6,899 bases of DNA, taken from Candidatus Aenigmatarchaeota archaeon. GTDB taxonomy: Archaea > Aenigmatarchaeota > Aenigmatarchaeia > CG10238-14 > SpSt-28. The notes below the pieces were generated by a model. The model was given only the letters and a program-made list of their open reading frames with translations, made no database searches and had not been told where the DNA came from. Both the position numbers and the translations under genes were made by a program. The stretch spans positions 1 through 6,899 of the forward strand of contig JANXEB010000058.1 in assembly GCA_025058985.1 (NCBI GenBank), in the 5' to 3' direction. Below are positions 1 to 4,815 of the stretch, one piece after another; positions within the stretch are counted from its first letter, which is position 1; every line of letters begins with the position of its first letter.

Positions 1-2
1 TT

Positions 3-146
3 TCATTTTTTAACTTTAGCTAAGGCATCTTTGAGTAATGCTTCTATAGCAGAAGATATGTCGTCAAAACCGTTTTTTCTAGCAAATTCTTCTAATTCAA
101 TCCATAATCTACTATCTAAGTAAATTGATTTTCCAGATTTAACCAC
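3..146 (-). CDS. Small ribbon-helix-helix (CopG/Arc-like) DNA-binding protein, 47 aa
   Basis: Reading the minus strand from a GTG at 146-144 gives a 47-residue protein that ends in TGA at 5-3. Residues 6-11 (KSIYLD) fit the single beta strand of a ribbon-helix-helix fold. Residues 11-26 form helix A (LWIELEEFARKNG), and residues 29-47 form helix B, beginning DISSAIEALL and ending in a basic tail. This is the usual size and pattern of a dimeric RHH repressor or antitoxin that places its strand in the DNA major groove. An in-frame stop lies at 155-153, so the only plausible starts are this GTG or a rarer ATT just before it. A TATA-like box centred near 172 lies 26 bases upstream, which fits a leaderless mRNA beginning at the GTG. 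No toxin partner is visible, but the downstream side is cut by the window edge. The fold call is from pattern reading only; the target is unknown. Confidence 0.72.
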   Translation of the reverse strand: MVKSGKSIYLDSRLWIELEEFARKNGFDDISSAIEALLKDALAKVKK

Positions 147-158
147 AATATATTACTG

Positions 159-186
159 TACTATACTATTTAAATACTTTACTATA
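159..186. repeat. Direct repeat TACTATA flanking the TATA box; possible operator
   Basis: TACTATA occurs at 159-165 and again at 180-186, 21 bases apart, which is two helical turns. A partial third copy, TACTATT, is at 164-170. The two perfect copies bracket the TATA box of the ribbon-helix-helix gene. RHH repressors often bind short repeats over their own promoter, so autoregulation is possible. In AT-rich DNA seven-base repeats can arise by chance. Confidence 0.35.
168..176 (-). promoter_or_regulatory. TATA box for the ribbon-helix-helix gene
   Basis: The minus strand reads TATTTAAAT here, centred 26 bases before the GTG at 146. That is the archaeal TATA-to-start-site distance, so transcription would begin at the start codon itself (leaderless). 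The box is flanked by two copies of TACTATA (159-165 and 180-186), which could be an operator. Seen as a pattern; not tested. Confidence 0.55.
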
Positions 187-200
187 TTGTATTATATATT

Positions 201-226
201 TTAAAAAATATAGATTAAAAAATATA
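201..226. repeat. 12-base direct repeat in AT-rich spacer
   Basis: TTAAAAAATATA occurs at 201-212 and 215-226, a 14-base period. It lies between the two small minus-strand genes. It is low complexity, and no function can be assigned; the rest of 187-232 holds nothing else recognisable. Confidence 0.4.
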
Positions 227-232
227 AATTTC

Positions 233-251
233 GTTTTTTTAAAGGAAAAAC
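233..251 (-). terminator. Possible terminator of the zinc-ribbon gene
   Basis: Just past the zinc-ribbon stop codon the minus strand has T runs (250-246 and 243-241). A weak six-base stem, GTTTTT at 233-238 pairing with AAAAAC at 246-251, surrounds a short loop. Archaeal termination relies on T tracts, so this is a plausible end for the short transcript. The stem is all A-T apart from one pair. Confidence 0.35.
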
Positions 252-403
252 TAAAAAAGTTTTTTATTTATGATAGAATTGTTTAAATTGTTTACTTCAG
301 TTAACATAAAACTAGATTTACAATACCTACAGTATATTCTTCTTGCTCCATTAAAGTCTACAAACCTTATAACACACCTCGAGTAGCATTTTTTACAGTG
401 CAT
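251..403 (-). CDS. Small zinc-ribbon protein, 50 aa, CxxC-x18-CxxC
   Basis: Reading the minus strand from ATG at 403-401 to TAG at 253-251 gives 50 residues. Cys3 and Cys6 form one knuckle (CKKC) and Cys25 and Cys28 the second (CRYC), 18 residues apart, with short strands between them (VIRFVDFNG, ARRIY) and SSF after the second. This is the layout of a one-zinc rubredoxin-like ribbon. It recalls the N-terminal ribbons of some transposases and ribbon transcription factors. A TATA box is centred 27 bases before the ATG, so the gene has its own leaderless promoter. No catalytic domain follows; the tail is polar (NNLNNS). It may be a stand-alone nucleic-acid-binding protein or the surviving N-terminus of an insertion-sequence transposase. 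No terminal inverted repeats are evident. Specific function unknown. Confidence 0.68.
   Translation of the reverse strand: MHCKKCYSRCVIRFVDFNGARRIYCRYCKSSFMLTEVNNLNNSIINKKLF
277..294. repeat. Tandem 9-base repeat AATTGTTTA inside the zinc-ribbon gene
   Basis: AATTGTTTA is repeated head to tail at 277-285 and 286-294; on the coding strand it gives the asparagine-rich tail NNLNN. A third identical copy lies at 464-472, in the intergenic region upstream of this gene. It could be a sequence-specific binding element or simple slippage. Confidence 0.4.
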
Positions 404-426
404 ACTAACTTATTGTTGTTTTAGTA

Positions 427-434
427 TATATAAA
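427..434 (-). promoter_or_regulatory. TATA box for the zinc-ribbon gene
   Basis: The minus strand reads TTTATATA, centred near 430, 27 bases before the ATG at 403. This spacing predicts a transcript starting at the start codon. The plus strand of the same stretch (425-436) is also TATA-like, so direction rests on the spacing to the ORF. Confidence 0.55.
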
Positions 435-459
435 TATTTTATGATAATGGTTTGCGTTC

Positions 460-471
460 AAACAATTGTTT
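460..471. repeat. 12-base perfect palindrome AAACAATTGTTT
   Basis: This is a perfect dyad between the zinc-ribbon promoter and the rps15 promoter. Nearby are TTTAC/GTAAA elements at 476-480, 489-493 and 513-517; ATGTAAA at 487-493 and TTTACAT at 513-519 form an inverted pair. They make this 172-base gap (404-575) a candidate control region, but no gene, tRNA or other structured RNA is apparent in it. Confidence 0.4.
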
Positions 472-545
472 ATATTTTACTTATATATGTAAATAAATTT
501 TTATTGTACATGTTTACATTTCGCACTATTGGTTTTTAGAATTTT

Positions 546-553
546 ATTTAAAT
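546..553 (+). promoter_or_regulatory. TATA box of the rps15 operon
   Basis: ATTTAAAT is centred about 26-27 bases upstream of the ATG at 576. Transcription would start at the start codon, giving a leaderless operon mRNA. No Shine-Dalgarno-like sequence lies between box and ATG. Confidence 0.6.
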
Positions 554-575
554 TTGTAAGTAAAAGTTTTATATT

Positions 576-1001
576 ATGCAAACATTGAAAATAAAAGAGA
601 AAAAAATAGGTTTTAGTAAAGAAGAAATAGAAAATTTAGTACTAGATTTGGCAAACAAAGGGTTTTTACCTAGCAGAATAGGAGAATATATTTGGAAAAA
701 TTATTCTATAAACGTTAAAAAATTTACTGGAAAAAGCATTGTACAAATATTAAGAGAAAAAAATTTCAAATATGAATTACCAGAAGATTTGTTAAGTTTA
801 ATGAAAAAAGCTATTGAGATAAGAGAGCATTTAAGGTTTCATAAAAAAGATAAAAGCTCTCTAAGAGGTTTACAGTTAATAGAAAGTAAAATAAGAAGCT
901 TGGCTAAATATTACAAAAGAGTAAAATATTTGCCGGAAAATTGGGACTATGATCCAGAAAAAGCTAAAATAATAGTTAGTAAAGTTTATGGTAAGAGCTA
1001 A
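576..1001 (+). CDS. rps15: Small-subunit ribosomal protein uS15 (archaeal S15 / eukaryotic S13 type), short N-terminus
   Basis: This 141-residue protein of the 30S subunit is the archaeal/eukaryotic form of uS15, which binds the central domain of 16S rRNA. The diagnostic core is present: GFLPSRIGEYI (29-39), TGKSIVQILRE (51-61), LPEDLLSLMKKA (68-79), RGLQLIESKIRSLAKYYKR (97-115), and the end motif LPENWDYDPEKA (119-130). The family normally opens with a basic, Gly/Ser-rich arm (of the type MARMHSRRRGKS) before the helix that here begins at SKEEIE (14-19). This arm is absent. An in-frame TAA at 561-563 rules out an upstream start, and the TATA spacing supports ATG 576. It is the first gene of an operon; its end overlaps eS1 by 14 bases, suggesting coupled translation. 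The identity is certain; the missing arm is the oddity. Confidence 0.96.
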   Translation: MQTLKIKEKKIGFSKEEIENLVLDLANKGFLPSRIGEYIWKNYSINVKKFTGKSIVQILREKNFKYELPEDLLSLMKKAIEIREHLRFHKKDKSSLRGLQLIESKIRSLAKYYKRVKYLPENWDYDPEKAKIIVSKVYGKS

Positions 1002-1545
1002 GAAAGCAAAAGTTTGGATAGATATAGTAGCACCAAAAATTTTTAACGAAAAAACAATAACAAAAACCTTAGCTAGTGAAGAAGAAAATTTTATTGGAAG
1101 AACCTTAGAATTTCCTTTGTATTTATTGGATGAAAACAAAAAAGATAAGTTTTATTACATGGCTAAACTAAGAATAGTTGAGGTTAATGAAGAAAAAAAG
1201 GCAAAAACTACTGTTGAAGGAATAAGGGTTTTAAAAAATTACTTAGAAAAGTTTGTAACAAGTGGAGTAGCAAGTATAAATCATGTTAAAGATTTAGATA
1301 TTCAAGATGGAAAAAAAATTAGAGTAAAAGTTTTTGTTGCTTTAGAAGGAAAGCCAAACGATAGAGTTAAAACGACTATAAGAAAAGAAATAGAAAAGTT
1401 TGTTGAAGAAAAGTTTAAAAATTATGATTTTGATTTTATTGTAAAAAATGTTATAGAAGATGGAATAAAAAATGAGTTATTAAAAACAATAACAAAAGTT
1501 TATCCTGTAAAAGTTTTAGAAATAAAAGAAATAAAAGTCTTATGA
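988..1545 (+). CDS. rps3ae: Small-subunit ribosomal protein eS1 (S3Ae)
   Basis: This 185-residue 30S protein is found in archaea and eukaryotes near the mRNA exit region. Family landmarks are IDIVAPKIFNEK (11-22), IGRT (36-39), the basic/DG segment DIQDGKKIRVKV (104-115), and the closing KVYPVKVLEIKEIKVL (170-185). It is a little shorter than the roughly 200 residues usual for archaea. The Arg-rich stretch that typically precedes the TSxI segment reads FVTSGVASI here (89-97), so basic residues are fewer than I would expect. The ATG at 988 lies inside the end of rps15 and has no Shine-Dalgarno motif. The stop overlaps the alaS start as ATGA. Context and length favour this start; identity is firm. 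Confidence 0.95.
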   Translation: MVRAKKAKVWIDIVAPKIFNEKTITKTLASEEENFIGRTLEFPLYLLDENKKDKFYYMAKLRIVEVNEEKKAKTTVEGIRVLKNYLEKFVTSGVASINHVKDLDIQDGKKIRVKVFVALEGKPNDRVKTTIRKEIEKFVEEKFKNYDFDFIVKNVIEDGIKNELLKTITKVYPVKVLEIKEIKVL

Positions 1546-3860
1546 TTGAAAAAGATTTTGTAAAAAACGAGTTTTTAAAAAATCCTAGTTTATATTGGAA
1601 AGTAAAAGTTTTTGATGAATTTAATTTTATAAGACAAAAGTGTAAAAATTGTGGTAAATATTTTTGGAGTGTTGTAAAAAAAGATTTTTGTAATGATGGT
1701 TTTTGTATAGATTATAAATTTTTAGATTTTGATAAAATAACTAAGAGAAAGCTTAATTATATTGAAGTTTGGAAAGAAGTGAAAGATTTTTTCGAAAAAA
1801 ATAATCATACAGTATTAGAAACTTATCCAGTTGTTTGTAGATGGTTTCCTCTTAATTTTACAATAGCAGGAATAGTTAATTTTTATAGATTAACTAAAGG
1901 AAAACTAGATTTCGAAATGCCTGCAAATCCTTCCTTAGTTAATCAAATTTGCTTAAGATTTAATGATTTGGACAATGTTGGTTTAAATGGAAGAAGCTAT
2001 AGTTGTTTTGGTATGATAAATCAACAAACTATTTTTTACAATAAAGAAGGTTATTGGAAAGATGAATGTATAGAATTAGATTTGAATCTATTAACAAAAG
2101 TTTTTGGTATAAATATTGAGCTAATAGACTTTATAGAAGATATTTGGGTAGGTCCTGCTGCTTTTGGTCCTTCTTTAGAATATCATGTTCTTGGATTAGA
2201 ATTAGGTAATGCTGTTTTTACTGAGTTTGAAGTTGGTTTTAAACCATTAGAAAAAAAAGTTATAGATATGGGTGCTGGATGGGAAAGATTTGCTTGGATA
2301 TCTAGCTTGAAACCTACTAGTTATGAAGTTGTTTTCGATGAGCAATTGAAACAATTATTGAAAAGTATTAATATTGATTATGATGAAGAAAAATTAAAAA
2401 ATTTTTTTAAATATACTGCAAGAATTAATGTTGATGATGTAGAAGATGTTTACTTAGAGCTTGAAAAGTGTAGAGAAAAGGCTAAAATAGATAAAGAGTA
2501 TTTTGAAAAAGATGTTAAAAAGCTAATTGATATTTTTATAATATTAGATCATTCGAGAGCTTTACTTTTTGCTTTAAGTGATGGAGCAGTTTTAAATAAT
2601 GTTGGAGGTGGTTATAATCTTAGAGTTTTATTTAGAAGGACTTTAGATATTTTGAAAGAGTTAAAAATTGAAATTAGTATTGATGAGTTGTTTTCTTTAC
2701 ATGAGAGAAGTTTAAAAGTACTTTTTCCAAAAATTTATAGGAACAAAGAAACTATTAAAAGAATTTTGGAAATTGAGTATAAAAAATATTTAGAGAGTAA
2801 GAAAAAAGAAGTTGAGATTATAAAAAAGTTAAAAAATGAAAATAAAACTCTTAGTGAAGAAGAAATATTAAAGCTATATGATTCACATGGTATTAATCCA
2901 ATATTGCTAAAAAATGAAAATTTGATAAAAGAGATTCCGAAAAGCTTTTATTTAAAAGTTTCTAAAATGCATGAAAAAGAAAAAAAAGTTGAAGAAAGTT
3001 TTATTGAAATAGATGGAATAGAAAAAACTGAATTTTTATTTTATGATAAAATTTATGAGTTCGAAGCTAAGGTATTAAAAATAGTTAATGATTTTGTTAT
3101 TTTAGATAGAACAGCATTTTATCCTAGAGCAGGGGGTCAAGAGCCGGATAAAGGATTTATTAATAATTGTGAAGTTTTAGATGTTTTAAAACAAAAAGAT
3201 ATTGTGCTCCACAAATTAAAAAATATTAATTTTAAAGAGGGTGATATTGTTAAATGTTTTGTTGATAAAAATAGAAGATTTAGAATTTCTAAGAATCATG
3301 CAGCAACACATTTAATAAATTATGTTTGTAGAAAGCTTTTAGGAGAACATGTTTGGCAACATTCTGCTTTCAAAGATGAATTTAAAGCAAGGTTAGATAT
3401 AGTTCATTTTGAAAATATTGATGAATATTTATTAGAAAAAATAGAGAAAGAAGTTAATGATTTAATAGAAAAGAACTTACCAATAACGGTTGAAATTTTA
3501 GAAAGGAAAGAAGCTGAAAAAAAATATGGCTTCGAAATATATCAAGGAGGTGCTATAGATGAAAAATTATTGAGAATAGTTAAAGTTGGTTTTGATATTG
3601 AAGCATGTAGTGGTACTCATTCTGATCTCTCTTCAACAAGAGAAATAGGTTTTGTTAGAATTTTTAGAGCTAAGAAAATACAAGATGGTGTTGTTAGACT
3701 AGAGTTTGTAGCTGGAGAAAGTTGTTTAGATTATTTGAGAGAAAAAGAAAAAATTTTAAAAGAGTGTTGTGATATTTTGAAAGTTGAAGAAAAAGAATTA
3801 CCAAAAAAAGTAAAAGAAATTTTTGACAATTGGAAAAAGCTTAGAAAAATTATTAAATGA
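1542..3860 (+). CDS. alaS: Alanyl-tRNA synthetase, archaeal type, lacking the C-terminal C-Ala domain
   Basis: This enzyme joins alanine to tRNA-Ala in the cytoplasm and hydrolyses mischarged Ser- or Gly-tRNA. Domains in order: the archaeal N-terminal Cys cluster (CKNCGKYFW at 34-42, Cys50, Cys55); the class II catalytic core with ICLRFNDLDNVG (136-147, motif 2 region) and IDMGAGWERFAW (241-252, motif 3); the tRNA-recognition part with NNVGGGYNLRVLFRR (352-366) and LYDSHG (445-450); and the editing domain with FYPRAGGQ (526-533) and zinc ligands in HAATH (586-590) and CSGTH (689-693). N359 and D447 align, by motif, with the residues that read the G3:U70 pair in the Archaeoglobus enzyme. Archaeal AlaRS is about 900 residues; this one stops at 772, after a short helical segment, so C-Ala (DHHA1) is missing. 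Its stop overlaps dph6 as ATGA, so no displaced reading frame follows. Confidence 0.95.
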   Translation: MIEKDFVKNEFLKNPSLYWKVKVFDEFNFIRQKCKNCGKYFWSVVKKDFCNDGFCIDYKFLDFDKITKRKLNYIEVWKEVKDFFEKNNHTVLETYPVVCRWFPLNFTIAGIVNFYRLTKGKLDFEMPANPSLVNQICLRFNDLDNVGLNGRSYSCFGMINQQTIFYNKEGYWKDECIELDLNLLTKVFGINIELIDFIEDIWVGPAAFGPSLEYHVLGLELGNAVFTEFEVGFKPLEKKVIDMGAGWERFAWISSLKPTSYEVVFDEQLKQLLKSINIDYDEEKLKNFFKYTARINVDDVEDVYLELEKCREKAKIDKEYFEKDVKKLIDIFIILDHSRALLFALSDGAVLNNVGGGYNLRVLFRRTLDILKELKIEISIDELFSLHERSLKVLFPKIYRNKETIKRILEIEYKKYLESKKKEVEIIKKLKNENKTLSEEEILKLYDSHGINPILLKNENLIKEIPKSFYLKVSKMHEKEKKVEESFIEIDGIEKTEFLFYDKIYEFEAKVLKIVNDFVILDRTAFYPRAGGQEPDKGFINNCEVLDVLKQKDIVLHKLKNINFKEGDIVKCFVDKNRRFRISKNHAATHLINYVCRKLLGEHVWQHSAFKDEFKARLDIVHFENIDEYLLEKIEKEVNDLIEKNLPITVEILERKEAEKKYGFEIYQGGAIDEKLLRIVKVGFDIEACSGTHSDLSSTREIGFVRIFRAKKIQDGVVRLEFVAGESCLDYLREKEKILKECCDILKVEEKELPKKVKEIFDNWKKLRKIIK

Positions 3861-4531
3861 GATTAGCAGTTTTATATTCTGGCGGGAAAGATTCTACGTT
3901 AGCTTTAATAAGAGCTTTAAGATATCATAATGTTGTTTGTTTAATAACTATTTTATCAGAGAATAAATTTAGCTATTTTTTTCACACATCTAATATAGAA
4001 TTAACAAAATATCAAGCTGAAGCTATTGGCATAGATATTTTTAATTTTTATACAAGTGGTGAAAAAGATGTTGAAATTAAAGATTTAGAAAATGCAATAA
4101 AAGAATGTAAAAAAGAGTTTGGAATAGAGGGAATTGTTTCTGGAGTTATTAGATCGAAATATCAATTATCTAGAATTAAAGAAATTTGTAGAAAATTAGA
4201 TTTATTTTGTTTAACTCCTTTATGGTTAATTAGTAGTAGAGAAGAAATAGAGGAAATAGAAAAAAATAAAATTGAGGCAATAATAACTCAAGTATCATCT
4301 TATCCAATGGACGAGAAATACTTAGGAAGAAAAATAGATAGAAATGTTTTTGAAGAACTTGAAAAAATGAAAATAGATTTTGCTGGAGAAGGTGGTGAGT
4401 ATGAAACTTTTGTTTTGGATGCAAATATATTTAAAAAAAGAATTGAAATTGTTGAGTTTGAAAAATTTTTTGATGAAAAAGAAAACTTTGGTAGTTTTAT
4501 TATAAAGAAGGTTAAATTGATTAAAAAGTGA
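3857..4531 (+). CDS. dph6: Diphthine-ammonia ligase (Dph6; MJ0570-type ATP pyrophosphatase)
   Basis: This is the last enzyme of diphthamide synthesis: it uses ATP and ammonia to amidate diphthine on the modified histidine of elongation factor 2. The 224 residues begin with the PP-loop of N-type ATP pyrophosphatases, YSGGKDST (7-14). Family motifs follow: FFHTSNI (41-47), GVIRSKYQLSRIKEIC (96-111), LTPLW (119-123), and the hallmark GEGGEYETFVLDA (177-189). The length matches the single-domain archaeal family. It begins inside the alaS stop codon (ATGA overlap) and is the last gene of the operon. Its presence implies that EF2 here carries diphthamide; Dph2 and Dph5 are not in the window. The family is very secure; the ligase function rests on the family. 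Confidence 0.92.
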   Translation: MRLAVLYSGGKDSTLALIRALRYHNVVCLITILSENKFSYFFHTSNIELTKYQAEAIGIDIFNFYTSGEKDVEIKDLENAIKECKKEFGIEGIVSGVIRSKYQLSRIKEICRKLDLFCLTPLWLISSREEIEEIEKNKIEAIITQVSSYPMDEKYLGRKIDRNVFEELEKMKIDFAGEGGEYETFVLDANIFKKRIEIVEFEKFFDEKENFGSFIIKKVKLIKK

Positions 4532-4532
4532 A

Positions 4533-4538
4533 TTTTTT
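4533..4538 (+). terminator. T tract ending the rps15-dph6 operon
   Basis: Six T residues begin two bases after the dph6 stop and run into the last codon of the convergent aP1 gene. Archaeal RNA polymerase terminates at such tracts. On the other strand, the A run at 4523-4527 inside the dph6 end could serve the aP1 operon in the same way. No stem-loop is seen. Confidence 0.4.
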
Positions 4539-4815
4539 ATCCAAACAAAGCCGATAATCCTGCGCTTACATCGACTTCTTCCTTCTTCTCTTCTTTTTTC
4601 TCTTCCTTCTTCTCTTCTTTTTGCTGAGTAGTTGGAATTATTGTTGTTGATTTCAAAGCTTCATCTATATTAACATTTTTCAAAGCGTTTACTAGAACTT
4701 TTATTTTTGCTTCATCTATTTCAATATTTACACTACTAAGAATTTTTTTAATATTTTCTTCGTTAATTTCTTTCTTCGCTTCGTGCAACATTAAAGCAGC
4801 ATATACTTCTATCAT
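4537..4815 (-). CDS. rpl12: Large-subunit stalk protein aP1 (archaeal L12)
   Basis: This 92-residue acidic stalk protein dimerises, binds P0, and recruits elongation and initiation factors to the ribosome. The N-terminal helical dimerisation domain, opening MIEVYAALMLHEAKKEI (1-17), continues with EENIKKIL (19-26) and LVNALKNVNIDEAL (41-54). A charged hinge made of repeated KKEE units spans residues 66-80. The end is DVSAGLSALFG (82-92), the conserved tail that touches EF2 and other GTPases. The length is normal for an archaeal aP1 (about 100). The start lies in the P0 stop (ATGA overlap), so it is probably translated by coupling, although more copies of aP1 than P0 are needed. Identity is certain. 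Confidence 0.96.
   Translation of the reverse strand: MIEVYAALMLHEAKKEINEENIKKILSSVNIEIDEAKIKVLVNALKNVNIDEALKSTTIIPTTQQKEEKKEEKKEEKKEEVDVSAGLSALFG
4578..4622 (-). repeat. 24-base tandem repeat encoding the KKEE hinge of aP1
   Basis: A 21-base stretch at 4578-4598 recurs identically at 4602-4622, a 24-base period equal to two KKEE units. Identity at synonymous positions points to recent duplication by slippage, not just to a shared amino acid repeat. Confidence 0.6.

Noticed and set aside
187..250. CRISPR-like repeat array
   Set aside because: Only two 12-base low-complexity copies with a two-base spacer; no regular repeat-spacer structure.
441..520. Possible C/D box guide RNA, from an ATGATAA resembling a C box
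   Set aside because: The box has a mismatch to RTGATGA and no CTGA D box follows at a sensible distance.
441..539. 32-residue plus-strand frame with a hydrophobic, membrane-like stretch between the zinc ribbon and rps15
   Set aside because: The nearest plus-strand TATA-like stretch (425-436) is only about 11 bases before its ATG, and the composition is what random AT-rich DNA gives. Not supportable as a gene, though not impossible.
404..575. tRNA or other structured RNA in the intergenic gap
   Set aside because: No cloverleaf arms, TTCRA-type T loop in context or GC-rich patch was found; the gap is uniformly AT-rich.
876..1139. 87-residue minus-strand frame across the rps15/rps3ae junction
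   Set aside because: Antisense to two certain ribosomal protein genes and of low-complexity composition.
3720..3870. Frameshift that would restore the AlaRS C-terminal domain
   Set aside because: The downstream sequence is an intact dph6 gene from its first residues, leaving no room for a C-Ala domain in any frame.
4230..4424. 64-residue minus-strand frame inside dph6
   Set aside because: Antisense to the conserved Dph6 region including GEGGEYET; no independent support.
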